64,000 nucleotides of DNA from an uncultured SAR116 cluster alpha proteobacterium (GCA_902590245.1 CACIWG010000002.1:26586-90585); one strand, 5' to 3'; positions 20,928-31,485 are shown, counted from the stretch's first letter. Notes: a model not told the origin generated them from the letters alone. Numbers and translations are program-made.

Positions 20928-22169
20928 TTAAAAATTTATTTTTTTAACAGAAAATAATTTTAAAGCTTCTCCCATTAAATAAAGAGAACCTGTAATAAAC
21001 AAAGGTTTATTCGAACTAATTGAATCAAGAGCAGATTTCAAATCTTTTTTTATTGTAGAGTTAAATTTTTTTTCTTTAAAAATAATTTTGAGCTCCTCAG
21101 GTTGATACGAGTTCTTTTGATTTTGAATTGGTATGAAAATAATGTTTTCAATATGTTCTTCTATTATTTCTATAAATTTTTTAGGGTTTTTGTTATTCAT
21201 CATTCCAAATATAAAATTCCATTTACCTGAATTTAATTTATTTAAATAAGAGTTAATTATTTTTGCTCCTTCAATATTATGAGCACCATCAATTAAAATT
21301 TCATTTGATTTTGCTATCATGTCATTTTTAAAAGTTAATTTTTGAATTCTACCTGGCCAGGTGGCTTTTTTTAAACCTTTTTGTATTACGTCATTTGTAA
21401 TATCTTTTAGGACATATTTTACCGCTGTAACAGCTGTTTTAGCATTAATTTTTTGGTGATTTCCAACTAATCCAAAATAGCTATTTTTAGGAATAGGCTT
21501 AAGTTTTAAAATTTTACAGTTAATATCTTTAATCTTTTTTCTTAATAAATGACTTTTGTAATCAGTATTTTGTGAGGAAATTATAACTGGTATATCTTTA
21601 CTTAATATTCCACATTTTTCTATAACTATATTCTTCAAATAAGGAGACAAAAATTCCTCATGGTCTAAGCCTATTGAAGTAATAATGTTTAATATTTTCT
21701 TTTTGATAGTATTTGTTGCGTCTAATCTTCCACCTAATCCAGTTTCAATTAAACAAAAATCGGCTTTTTTTCTTGCAAAATTAAGTAGGGCTACAGCAGT
21801 TGTTAGCTCAAAGAATGTAATTTCTTCATTATTATTAATTTTAATTACCTCATTTAATGTGTTAAAAAGATGATCATCATGAATTTGCTTATTTGATAAA
21901 ACAATTCTTTCATTAAAACGAATTAAGTGTGGTGATGTATAACAATGAACTTTCAGTCCATACTCTTCCATTATATTTTTAATAAAAATTAATGTTGAAC
22001 CCTTCCCATTTGTTCCAGCTATATGGATAACCGGAGGAAGTTTATTTTGAGGATTACCTAATTTTTTAAGAAGTTTCTCAAGTCTTAACAAATTTAAATC
22101 AATGTATTTTGGATATAATTTAGTAATATTAAATAATAAATCATCAATTTTATTTTTACTTTTTTTCAA
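20928..22169 (-). CDS. folC: Bifunctional folylpolyglutamate/dihydrofolate synthase
   Basis: VIHIAGTNGKGSTLIFIKNI, SPHLIRFNERI, IETGLGGRLDATN. Confidence 0.95.
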   Translation of the reverse strand: MKKSKNKIDDLLFNITKLYPKYIDLNLLRLEKLLKKLGNPQNKLPPVIHIAGTNGKGSTLIFIKNIMEEYGLKVHCYTSPHLIRFNERIVLSNKQIHDDHLFNTLNEVIKINNNEEITFFELTTAVALLNFARKKADFCLIETGLGGRLDATNTIKKKILNIITSIGLDHEEFLSPYLKNIVIEKCGILSKDIPVIISSQNTDYKSHLLRKKIKDINCKILKLKPIPKNSYFGLVGNHQKINAKTAVTAVKYVLKDITNDVIQKGLKKATWPGRIQKLTFKNDMIAKSNEILIDGAHNIEGAKIINSYLNKLNSGKWNFIFGMMNNKNPKKFIEIIEEHIENIIFIPIQNQKNSYQPEELKIIFKEKKFNSTIKKDLKSALDSISSNKPLFITGSLYLMGEALKLFSVKKINF

Positions 22170-22175
22170 AGTTAA

Positions 22176-23021
22176 TTACTTTTGAAAAAAGTCTAAAATT
22201 TGTGTAATTTCTTTTTTTTGATTTTTTCTTTCAATAACTCTATCTATCATTCCATGTTGAAGAAGGTGTTCTGATTTTTGAAAATCTTCTGGTAGCTTTT
22301 CTTTTACCGTTTCTTCAATGACTCTTCTACCAGCAAAACCTATTACTGCTCCTGGCTCTGCTAAATGTATATCACCGAGCATAGCAAAACTAGCGGTAAC
22401 TCCACCAGTTGTAGGATTTGATAATAGAACTATATAGGGTAGACATTTGTCTTTTAACTTTTGAATTGCAACTACAGATCTTGGCATTTGCATTAGGGAC
22501 AGTATGCCTTCTTGCATTCTAGCACCACCTGAGGAGGGTATGATTAACAAAGCACAATTTTTTTCAATTGCAGTATCTACAGCTTTGATTATTGCGTCGC
22601 CTACCGATCTACCCATAGAACCACCCATAAATGAGAAATCAAACAAAAGTAACACACAAGGCTTTTTGTTTATTAAACCATATTTAATAGAGATAGCATC
22701 ATATGAATTTGTTTTATTTCTAGCAATTTTTAGTCTATCTGAATATTTTTTTAAGTCTTTAAAATCCAAAGGATCATCTTCTATTTTATTAAATTGTATA
22801 TTTTCAATTGTTTCTACATCTAAAAGTAGTTTTGTTCTATTTTCAATTTTCATGAAATCGTGATAACCACACGATTTACATACGTTTAAATTGCTATCAT
22901 GTTCTTTATGAAAAATCATTTGCTCACATGACTTACATTTAATCCAGAGAACTTCTTCAGAATTTTCTTTTTTCACTAATGCTTTAAATTTTGGTAAGAC
23001 TTTATCTGTTATCCAATTCAA
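22176..23021 (-). CDS. accD: Acetyl-CoA carboxylase carboxyltransferase subunit beta
   Basis: CKSCEQMIFHKEHDSNLNVCKSCGYH zinc ribbon; FMGGSMGRSVGDAI, SSGGARMQEGILSLMQM. Confidence 0.97.
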   Translation of the reverse strand: MNWITDKVLPKFKALVKKENSEEVLWIKCKSCEQMIFHKEHDSNLNVCKSCGYHDFMKIENRTKLLLDVETIENIQFNKIEDDPLDFKDLKKYSDRLKIARNKTNSYDAISIKYGLINKKPCVLLLFDFSFMGGSMGRSVGDAIIKAVDTAIEKNCALLIIPSSGGARMQEGILSLMQMPRSVVAIQKLKDKCLPYIVLLSNPTTGGVTASFAMLGDIHLAEPGAVIGFAGRRVIEETVKEKLPEDFQKSEHLLQHGMIDRVIERKNQKKEITQILDFFQK

Positions 23022-23040
23022 ATTATCACCTCAAAAACGC

Positions 23041-23826
23041 TTATTTAAAACTTTTTAAAAACTTAAAAATTTCGTTTAACCCTGTTTTTTTCTTATATAC
23101 ATTTTCAATTTTATTAACTAAAGAAGACCCAATTACAATCCCATCTGATATTGAACTCATTTTTTTTGCATCCACAGAGTTTTTAATTCCAAATCCTGCA
23201 ATAACTGGTAAATTTGTTATTTTTTTAATAACATTAATTTTACTTTTAACATCATTTACTGATGCACTTTTTGTTCCAGTTATACCTGTTACAGAAACAT
23301 AATAAACAAAACCGTATGCATTTTTAAGTATTTTTTTTAATCTTTCTTCATCAGTTGTTGGTGTAACTAATCTAATTAAGGGTAGATTATTTTTACAAGA
23401 CAAATTATAAAATTCTTCATCTTCTTCCATTGGCAAATCCACTATAATTAATCCATCAATTCCAGATAAAACTGCTTTTTTTATAAATTTTAAGTTTCCG
23501 TAATAATGAATTGGATTGTAATATCCCATCAATATAATTGGAATAACATTGTTTATTTTTCTAATCTCTTTTACAAGCTTAAAACATTCTTCGACTGATA
23601 TATTTTGTTCTATAGCAATTTGGCTTGAATGTTGAATTAAAGGCCCATCAGCCATTGGATCTGAGAATGGTAACCCAATTTCAATGAAATCAACTTTAGC
23701 ATCTAGAATTTTTTTAAAAATATCTTTTGAATACTCTAGTGATGGATAACCTGCTGTTAAAAAGACGCCAAAAGCTTTTTTTTCTCTTTGTTTTAATTCT
23801 TTAAATTTATTTTTAATTCTTATCAT
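23041..23826 (-). CDS. trpA: Tryptophan synthase alpha subunit
   Basis: [32 protein letters not shown]. Confidence 0.96.
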   Translation of the reverse strand: MIRIKNKFKELKQREKKAFGVFLTAGYPSLEYSKDIFKKILDAKVDFIEIGLPFSDPMADGPLIQHSSQIAIEQNISVEECFKLVKEIRKINNVIPIILMGYYNPIHYYGNLKFIKKAVLSGIDGLIIVDLPMEEDEEFYNLSCKNNLPLIRLVTPTTDEERLKKILKNAYGFVYYVSVTGITGTKSASVNDVKSKINVIKKITNLPVIAGFGIKNSVDAKKMSSISDGIVIGSSLVNKIENVYKKKTGLNEIFKFLKSFK

Positions 23827-25038
23827 TAATTTTTTTATCTAAAATAGGCATAATTGTTGGTAGATCCTTGTCACCTCTACCACACATATTCATGACAAGT
23901 ACTTGTCCTTTTCTTTTTTTTGCGAGAACACCTGTTACATGTAAAGCATGTGAGGGTTCAAGAGCAGGAATTATTCCTTCTAGTTTAGAACAAAGTTGAA
24001 ATGCTTTTAGACTGTCATCATCACTAGCTGTTAAATATTTTACCCTTCCAATATCATTTAGCCAGGAATGCTCTGGGCCAATGCCTGGGTAGTCTAATCC
24101 AGCTGAAATTGAATGAGCATCCTCAATTTGTCCAAATTTATCCTGTAGTAAATAAGTTTTGTTTCCATGTAAAATACCCACTTTACCTTTATTTATTGAA
24201 GATGCATGTTCTCCAGAATTTAATCCTTTTCCAGCTGCTTCAACACCAAATAATTCAACATCTTTATCATCTAAAAAAGGATGAAATAAACCTATAGCAT
24301 TTGATCCACCACCTATACAGGCTATTAATGCATTAGGTAACTTACCTTCTTTTTCTAATATTTGCCTTTTAGTTTCTTCTCCAATTATAGATTGAAAATC
24401 TCTTACCATTTTAGGATAAGGGTGGGGTCCAGCAACTGTACCAATTATATAAAAGTGTGTATTAGCATTTGAAACCCAATACCTTAACGCATCATTCATA
24501 GCATCTTTTAAGGTTCCTTTACCACTAGTAACAGAATGTATTTTCGCGCCTAAAAGATGCATTCTCTGAACATTAGGTTTCTGTCTTTCAATATCAGAAG
24601 CTCCCATGAAAACTTCACATTCATAACCAAATAAAGCACAAGCTGTTGCCGTAGCAACACCATGTTGACCTGCTCCAGTTTCAGCAATAATTTTATTTTT
24701 TCCCATTTTTTTGCTAATAATATTTGACCTATTACATTGTTTATTTTGTGAGCACCAGTATGATTTAATTCATCTCTTTTAAAATAAATTTTTGCACCTT
24801 TAAAGTAATCTGTTAGTCTTTTAGCAAAATAAAGAGGACTAGGTCTTCCAATATAATCTCTTCTATATGAATCGAGTTCTGATAAAAATAATTTATCTTT
24901 AGACGCTTTTTCGTATGAATCTTCAACATTTAATATTAATGGCATTAAAGTTTCTGCTACAAATCTTCCGCCAAATTCACCAAATCTTCCATTGAGATCA
25001 GGCAAGTTTTTTAAACTATTTGAATTTAAATTAACCAT
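23813..25038 (-). CDS. trpB: Tryptophan synthase beta subunit, in two frames joined by a -1 shift at an A7 run
   Basis: ORF 24550-25038 gives the N-terminus through [22 protein letters not shown] 23813-24706 resumes at [22 protein letters not shown]. The junction lies in GC-AAAAAAA-TGG (24706-24712). Confidence 0.9.
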
Positions 25039-25041
25039 AAT

Positions 25042-25677
25042 TTATATATTCCTACATTTATTCACAAAAGATCTTATCAAATGAGGTGATTTCACACCTT
25101 TTGATATTTCAACTCCAGAAGAAATATCTAGACCTTTTGTTTTTGTTATTTTTATAGCTTTAGATACGTTACTTAAATTTATTCCACCTGCCAATAACCA
25201 TTCAATATTTTTTCTTTCTTTTTTTAATAATTTCCAATTGAAAGTTTTCCCATTACCTCCAGGCAAATGATCTTTTGGAGAATCAATAATTATTTTATCA
25301 GCAATAAACTTATATTTATTTAATTCAAAATTTAAATTTTTAGATGAATTTGCGCTTACAGCTTTAATTATTTTTGTTTTAAACTTTTTCTTAATTTCAA
25401 AGCACCTGTAAGGAGATTCTTCACCATGGAGTTGCAAGTAATTTGGTGATAAATTAATAACTATATTTCTTAAAAAATCATCATCAGCGTTTACAGTTAA
25501 AGCAACAATTTTTGTTGTATTTCTCAAATACTTTATTAAAGATTTAGCTTTTTCTATTGAAATATTTCTTGGTGAATTTTCAAAAAAAACTAATCCCACA
25601 TAATCTACATTCATATGACATAATGTAGACATACAATAATGATCTGAAATTCCACATATTTTAATTTTGATTTTCAT
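25042..25677 (-). CDS. trpF: Phosphoribosylanthranilate isomerase
   Basis: IKICGISDHYCMSTL, VGLVFFENSPRNIS, LQLHGEE, LAGGINLSNV, GLDISSGVE. Confidence 0.95.
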   Translation of the reverse strand: MKIKIKICGISDHYCMSTLCHMNVDYVGLVFFENSPRNISIEKAKSLIKYLRNTTKIVALTVNADDDFLRNIVINLSPNYLQLHGEESPYRCFEIKKKFKTKIIKAVSANSSKNLNFELNKYKFIADKIIIDSPKDHLPGGNGKTFNWKLLKKERKNIEWLLAGGINLSNVSKAIKITKTKGLDISSGVEISKGVKSPHLIRSFVNKCRNI

Positions 25678-25698
25678 TAATTTGAAATAAACAGTAAA

Positions 25699-25977
25699 CT
25701 AACTATTTATTCTCTCTTTCATTGATTTTCCCATTTTAAAAAAAGGCATTTTTTTCTTAGGTATAGCTACAGGGTCACCTGTTTTTGGGTTTCTTCCAAT
25801 TCTCGCATTTCTTAATTTTGTTGTGAATGATCCAAAACCTCTTAATTCAACTCTATCACCATTTTTTAGTGCCTGGGTAACAGTATTGAAAAGGATATCA
25901 ATAATTTTGTGAATATCTTTTTGGTATAAAAAAGTATTTTTTCTAGTAATTTTTAGAATTAGTTCTGATTTAGTCAT
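25699..25977 (-). CDS. ihfB: Integration host factor subunit beta
   Basis: MTKSELILKI..., VELRGFGSFTTKLRNARIGRNPKTGDPV. Confidence 0.93.
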   Translation of the reverse strand: MTKSELILKITRKNTFLYQKDIHKIIDILFNTVTQALKNGDRVELRGFGSFTTKLRNARIGRNPKTGDPVAIPKKKMPFFKMGKSMKERINS

Positions 25978-25990
25978 TTAAAAGTCTAAT

Positions 25991-27721
25991 TTATTTTTTT
26001 TCAATTTGATTTTTCTTTTCGAGTGCCGCACCTAAAATATCACCTAAACTAGCTCCACTATCTGATGATCCAAATTCTGCCATAGCTTGTTTTTCTTCTT
26101 CAATTTCACGTGCTTTGATTGATAGATTAACAGATCTTTGTTTTTTATCAATTTTAATAACTGTTGCATCAACTTTGTCACTAACACCAAATCTATCAGT
26201 TCTTTGCTCTTTTCTATCGCGTGAGAGGTCAGTTTTTTTTATGTAACCTTTAATATTATCACTAATAGTTACTTCAATGTTGCTATCCGTAATTTTGTTG
26301 ATTAAACATGTTACTGTATCGCCAAGTTTTATATTCTCTAATTCAGATGTAAACTTGTCTTCAGTTAGTTGTTTAATGCCAAGAGAAACTTTTTCGTTTT
26401 TCACACTTATGTCCAAAATTTTAGTTTTTAGAATTGTACCTTGTTTGAAGTCTTTAATAAGTTCATCACCGTTACCATCCCAACTTATATCAGATAAATG
26501 TACTAATCCATCAATACCACCTTTAAGACCAACAAATATTCCAAAGTCAGTAATATTTTTTATTTCGCCCTCAACTTCTTGATTAATTTCAAATTCATTG
26601 TTAAAACTTTCCCAAGGGTTTTCTATACACTGCTTGATTCCTAAAGATATTCTTCGTTTATCCTCTTCGATTTCAAGAACCATTACCTCTATTTTTTCCG
26701 ATGAGGATAATAAATGATTTGGATGGACATTTTTTTTCGTCCAACTCATCTCTGAAACGTGAACTAAACCTTCAATACCATCTTCTAATTCAACAAAAGA
26801 ACCGTAGTCAGTGATATTTGTGACAATTCCTGACAATTTTGAACCAATAGGGAATCTTTCATGAATATTTTGCCAAGGATCTTCATTTAATTGTTTAATT
26901 CCAAGTGATATGCGTTTTGTCTCATCATTAAATTTTATAACTTTTACCTTAACATTATCTCCAAGTTTTAGTGCTTCTGATGGATGGCTAATTCTTTTCC
27001 AAGAAATGTCAGTTACATGTAATAGTCCGTCAACACCTCCTAGATCAACAAACGCACCGTAATCTGTTATATTCTTAATTATTCCTTCTAAAGTTTGACC
27101 TTCTTCTATGTTTGATACTATTTCAGATCTAGCTTCAGCTCTGTTTTCTTCTAAAACAGCTCTTCTAGATATTACAATATTACCTCTTCTTTTGTCCATT
27201 TTAAGAATTTGAAACTTTTGAGGAATATTCATTATAGAATGAAAATCTTTAATTGGTTTTATATCAACTTGGCTACCAGGTAAAAATGCTGTTGCTCCAT
27301 CTATATCTACCGTAAATCCGCCTTTAACTCTTCCAAGAATAATTCCGGTAACAATCTTTTCTTCTTTATGAAATTTTTCTAATTCAACCCAAGCCTCTTC
27401 TCTTCTTGCTTTTTCTCTGCTGAGGATAGTATTACCATTTATATCCTCAATTCTTTCAATGTAAACTTCTACTAAATCACCAATTTTAATTGAATCTGTC
27501 TTTTCTTCATTTCCAAATTCTCTTTTTAAAATTCGACCTTCTGATTTTAAACCTATATCAACTATTATAGCTTCTTTTTCAACTGAAATTACCTTGCCTT
27601 CAACAACAGAACCTTCAAGATTTTTAATTTTTTCAAAACTTTTTTCGAATAAGTCAGAGAAAGATTCTGTTTTAGATTTAGGTTTTTCTTCAGTAGATAG
27701 TTCAGTCAAAATTAACTCCAT
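25991..27721 (-). CDS. rpsA: 30S ribosomal protein S1
   Basis: Repeated S1 domains (ITDYGAFVDLGGVDGLLHVTDISWKRISHPSE...). Confidence 0.97.
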   Translation of the reverse strand: MELILTELSTEEKPKSKTESFSDLFEKSFEKIKNLEGSVVEGKVISVEKEAIIVDIGLKSEGRILKREFGNEEKTDSIKIGDLVEVYIERIEDINGNTILSREKARREEAWVELEKFHKEEKIVTGIILGRVKGGFTVDIDGATAFLPGSQVDIKPIKDFHSIMNIPQKFQILKMDKRRGNIVISRRAVLEENRAEARSEIVSNIEEGQTLEGIIKNITDYGAFVDLGGVDGLLHVTDISWKRISHPSEALKLGDNVKVKVIKFNDETKRISLGIKQLNEDPWQNIHERFPIGSKLSGIVTNITDYGSFVELEDGIEGLVHVSEMSWTKKNVHPNHLLSSSEKIEVMVLEIEEDKRRISLGIKQCIENPWESFNNEFEINQEVEGEIKNITDFGIFVGLKGGIDGLVHLSDISWDGNGDELIKDFKQGTILKTKILDISVKNEKVSLGIKQLTEDKFTSELENIKLGDTVTCLINKITDSNIEVTISDNIKGYIKKTDLSRDRKEQRTDRFGVSDKVDATVIKIDKKQRSVNLSIKAREIEEEKQAMAEFGSSDSGASLGDILGAALEKKNQIEKK

Positions 27722-27781
27722 AATATTTAATTATTGATTTGTATAGATTATTTTCAAAAAAAAACAATAAATCTTTTAAAA

Positions 27782-28429
27782 TTATTTATTTTTTTTTATA
27801 TAATAAAGAGCTTTTTTTAAAACTTGTTCAGGATTTAAGAATTCTGTGTCTATTAAAATGGAGTCTTTTGATTGAATTAAAGGAGAATTATCTCTTGATT
27901 TGTCATTAAAATCTCTTTTTTCTAAATCAAGTATAATTTTTTTTAATTGAATAGATTTGTTATTTTTGTAAAGTTGTTCAAATCTTCTTTTTGCTCTTAT
28001 TTTAACTGGAGCGTCTATATAAAACTTAAAATCTGCATTAGGTAAAATCTTAGTTCCAATATCTCTGCCGTCTAGTATACAGCCACCCTTTTTTTTTGTC
28101 ATATTGTCTACAAATTCAATCTGAAGTATATTTAGTTTTTTTCGTACAAAGTCCAATTTCCCAATAATTGATGCAAAATTTCCATATAAATCATGTTTTA
28201 AAGTTTCTGGATCTAAATCATTAAAATCAAAATCATTTAACACATTATTTAGGATAGAATCATCAATAGTTTTTTTTGTTGGCATCATTTTCTTAGATCT
28301 AATATATGAAAAAGCTACTTTTCTATATAATAAACCTGTATCTAAACGCGGTAGTCTTAATGTCTTAGATAAGAGATAACTTAATGTTCCTTTTCCTGAA
28401 GCAGCTGTACCATCAATAGCAATTTTCAT
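27782..28429 (-). CDS. cmk: Cytidylate kinase
   Basis: IAIDGTAASGKGTLSYLLSK, DTGLLYRKVA, LDGRDIGTKILPNADFKFYIDA. Confidence 0.95.
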   Translation of the reverse strand: MKIAIDGTAASGKGTLSYLLSKTLRLPRLDTGLLYRKVAFSYIRSKKMMPTKKTIDDSILNNVLNDFDFNDLDPETLKHDLYGNFASIIGKLDFVRKKLNILQIEFVDNMTKKKGGCILDGRDIGTKILPNADFKFYIDAPVKIRAKRRFEQLYKNNKSIQLKKIILDLEKRDFNDKSRDNSPLIQSKDSILIDTEFLNPEQVLKKALYYIKKNK

Positions 28430-29760
28430 TCTATCACTCGATATTTTTTAAAATTAGCCCCTATAGACTTCATAATGTTATAAAAACCTGGAAATGAAGT
28501 GCTAATTGTTTCAGCATTGTTTACTTTAATACCTTTTTCCATCAACAAACCAAGGCATAAAAAAGACATAGCAATTCTGTGGTCAAACTTAGAATCAATT
28601 GCAATTTCTTTTTTTGGGTTTACTTTTTTATTTCCTATAATTGAAATAGAGTCTGTTGTAGATTTCACAGAAAATCCAAATTCATTCAAATTATCTACCA
28701 TTTCTTTAATTCTATCAGACTCTTTATTTCTTAAATCTTTGATGCCTCTCATAATGGTTTCACCTTCTGCAAAACAAGCAACTATACAAAATATAGGGAA
28801 TTCATCAATCATGCTAGGCACTCTTTTTTGTGGTACAACAATACCCTTCAGTTTACTATATTTAACATGGATATCGCCAACTACTTCACCAGATATACTT
28901 TTTTGATTAATAAATTTTATAAAGCCACCCATTTCCCTAATGGATTCATAAAAACCAGTTCTCAAATCATTTAAGCAAACATTTTTTATTTTAATATCAC
29001 TATCTGGAATGATTAAAGCGACAGCTGACGGAAATGCTGCACTGGAGGGATCATTAGGAATTTTAAAATGTTTACTCTTTAAATATGGAAGGCCTTTAAG
29101 TTCTATTCTATTTGATCCATCCTTAAGATATTTTGATTGAATACTAGCTCCCATGAAATGCAACATTTTTTCTGTATGATCTCTTGACTTAACTAATTCT
29201 GAATATGAGGTTTTACCAGTTGTGGTTAACCCATTTAAAAGCACACATGATTTTACCTGTGCTGAAGAGAGTATAGAGGTGTATTTAATAGGAATAGGTA
29301 TTTTGTTTCCTTTAATTGTTACAGGAAGTTTAAAATTATCAGACTGAATTTCTGCTCCACTCTGCTTTAAAGGAACAAGAACTCTTTTCATTGGTCTAGA
29401 GTTTAACGACTCATCTCCAATAAAAGATGCTGTTATATCACACCCTGAAACTAATCCCATCAATAGCCTAACTCCAGTCCCAGAGTTACCTAAATTTAAA
29501 ATTTTATTTGGAGTTATTAGACTTCCTAGTCCATTTCCCTGAACTTCCCATATTTTTTGATTTTTTTTTATGCTAACTCCAAGTTCTTTTAAAGCATTTA
29601 AAGTAGCTAATACATCTTGACTTTCTAACAAATTTTCAATGGTTGTTTTGCCAACTGCACATGCACCAAGTATAAGTGCTCTATGAGAAATAGATTTATC
29701 ACCAGGGACAAATATTTCCCCACTAAGTTTTTTTGATTTGATAGAAATTATAGAAACCAT
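28426..29760 (-). CDS. aroA: 3-phosphoshikimate 1-carboxyvinyltransferase
   Basis: VPGDKSISHRALILGA, LNLGNSGTGVRLLMG, KSRDHTEKML, RNKESDRIKEM. Confidence 0.97.
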   Translation of the reverse strand: MVSIISIKSKKLSGEIFVPGDKSISHRALILGACAVGKTTIENLLESQDVLATLNALKELGVSIKKNQKIWEVQGNGLGSLITPNKILNLGNSGTGVRLLMGLVSGCDITASFIGDESLNSRPMKRVLVPLKQSGAEIQSDNFKLPVTIKGNKIPIPIKYTSILSSAQVKSCVLLNGLTTTGKTSYSELVKSRDHTEKMLHFMGASIQSKYLKDGSNRIELKGLPYLKSKHFKIPNDPSSAAFPSAVALIIPDSDIKIKNVCLNDLRTGFYESIREMGGFIKFINQKSISGEVVGDIHVKYSKLKGIVVPQKRVPSMIDEFPIFCIVACFAEGETIMRGIKDLRNKESDRIKEMVDNLNEFGFSVKSTTDSISIIGNKKVNPKKEIAIDSKFDHRIAMSFLCLGLLMEKGIKVNNAETISTSFPGFYNIMKSIGANFKKYRVIE

Positions 29761-29862
29761 TTGATTTTTATTTTTAAAGCGTTAAAGAATAAAAATCAAA
29801 AGCTATTTTTTCTTATTTTATTATAGTTTACTAGCCTGTTTAAATAATATGGAGATTAAAAC

Positions 29863-30285
29863 ATGTCTAAGCCAGAATGGGGAATAAAAAGAGTTTGTCC
29901 TTCATGTAGTATTAAATATTATGATTTTAATAAAGATCCTATAATTTGCCCTAAATGCGAATTCCAGTTTGACCCGGATTTATTATTAAAAAGCAGGAAA
30001 GGTAGAACTATAGCAACTAAATCAGAAGCTAATTCAATTTCAAATAATGCTAAAGAAGAAGAGATTACTTTGGAAGAAGATATTAATTCATTAGAAGATG
30101 ATCAAGAAATTTTAGAGATTGAAGATGAAACAGAAATTCAAGATGATGATATTGATAATAATTTAGAAAAGAATATTGATAATAATGATTCACTAGAAAT
30201 TATTGAGGAAGTACTAGACAATAAAGATGAATTTTCAATGGAAATTGATGATGATACTGATAAAGATAATAATGATGAGAAATAA
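29863..30285 (+). CDS. TIGR02300 / FYDLN-acid family protein
   Basis: MSKPEWGIKRVCPSCSIKYYDFNKDPIICPKCEFQFDPD plus acidic tail. Confidence 0.88.
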   Translation: MSKPEWGIKRVCPSCSIKYYDFNKDPIICPKCEFQFDPDLLLKSRKGRTIATKSEANSISNNAKEEEITLEEDINSLEDDQEILEIEDETEIQDDDIDNNLEKNIDNNDSLEIIEEVLDNKDEFSMEIDDDTDKDNNDEK

Positions 30286-30291
30286 ATTAAT

Positions 30292-30367
30292 GGGGCTATA
30301 GCTCAGCTGGGAGAGCGCTACACTGGCAGTGTAGAGGTCAGGGGTTCGATCCCCCTTAGCTCCACCA
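30292..30367 (+). tRNA. tRNA-Ala (GGC)
   Basis: GGGGCTA/TAGCTCC acceptor, anticodon loop CTGGCAG, GGTTCGATCCC, encoded CCA. Confidence 0.95.
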
Positions 30368-30377
30368 ATTTTAATTT

Positions 30378-31154
30378 TTAACTACTGAAACCCATTTTCA
30401 TTCTAATTTTAGTCGCACTTATGGCAGTAATTTTTTCATCAAAAGTTTCTTGCTCAATTTTATATCCAACATCTCTTCCATAAGTAATGTTAGTTACATT
30501 AGGCACCTGCATAACTATATAATCTTTATTCAAAACAAATTTTTCTTTTGAAAGTTTTTCAATGATACCAATTTTTATCTCTTCATAATTAAATGGGTTG
30601 CTATTGTTCCAATTTTGACAATCTCTGACTTGCAAAACAACTTGATTAGTTTTGGAATAAGCTCTTTTAAACAAAGCTAAATGACCATCATGAAATGGCT
30701 GCCATCTTCCTAGCATTTGTACTGTGGGTTTTTTCCAGTCAAATGTTATCAAATCAGAAACAATTTGGTTCACATATTTGTCAGAATCAAATTGAGTAAA
30801 ATGATAACAAATTTTTTCAGACTGATTAGGTTTTTCAAATAATGAATTTGTGTCAGCAAACTTACTTTTGGCTATAGTGTCCATAAAAATGATAATATCA
30901 CCTGAAATTATTTTTCTATACTCGATCTTTGGGCAAACAAAGTCCAATATTACATATTGATCATTAATTTCTTTAGATAGTTCTTTCATTCTGTAAACCT
31001 GTCTGAGTCTTCCTTCTTTAGAAAAATCCCAGTCATTGAACTTTTCTCTTACGATATCAGCATTTAAATGTTTGCAATCGAGTTTTTTTGAGAGTTTGTT
31101 CGCAAGAGTTGATTTACCAGAGCCAGGTAGTCCAAAAATCAAAATCTTTTTCAT
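30378..31154 (-). CDS. P-loop kinase (APS-kinase-like) fused to HxGH nucleotidyltransferase
   Basis: N-term GLPGSGKSTLANKL; C-term GRWQPFHDGHLALFKRA (HxGH) and ISATKIR. Confidence 0.75.
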   Translation of the reverse strand: MKKILIFGLPGSGKSTLANKLSKKLDCKHLNADIVREKFNDWDFSKEGRLRQVYRMKELSKEINDQYVILDFVCPKIEYRKIISGDIIIFMDTIAKSKFADTNSLFEKPNQSEKICYHFTQFDSDKYVNQIVSDLITFDWKKPTVQMLGRWQPFHDGHLALFKRAYSKTNQVVLQVRDCQNWNNSNPFNYEEIKIGIIEKLSKEKFVLNKDYIVMQVPNVTNITYGRDVGYKIEQETFDEKITAISATKIRMKMGFSS

Positions 31155-31396
31155 TATTTTTCCTTATATTTAATAGCATTAGTTCTAAATTCATTATTCA
31201 TATTTTATGCCAAAGTAAGAAGTTAATGATTATATCAATATTTATGAAAGAACAGTATAATGGATTTGTTAATTTCTATTTTCGTTGTGTTTCTTATTAA
31301 ATATGTATTTTGCCAATAGGTACAATAGTCCATAGATTAGTAATGAGTGCATATAAATGTTTGGAACGAATGAATATTTGGAGTACGACTTTTTAA

Positions 31397-31468
31397 GTGA
31401 GAATAGCAACTTGGAATATAAACTCTGTAAGACTGCGTCTGCATCAAGTTCTGCGTTTTATAAAATAA
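31397..31468 (+). pseudogene. xthA: 5' stub of exodeoxyribonuclease III gene
   Basis: GTG-AGA-ATA-GCA-ACT-TGG... = (M/V)RIATWNINSVRLRLHQVLRFIK*, matching the XthA N-terminus, then TAA. Confidence 0.7.
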
Positions 31469-31485
31469 CAGAACATTAATGTTAT

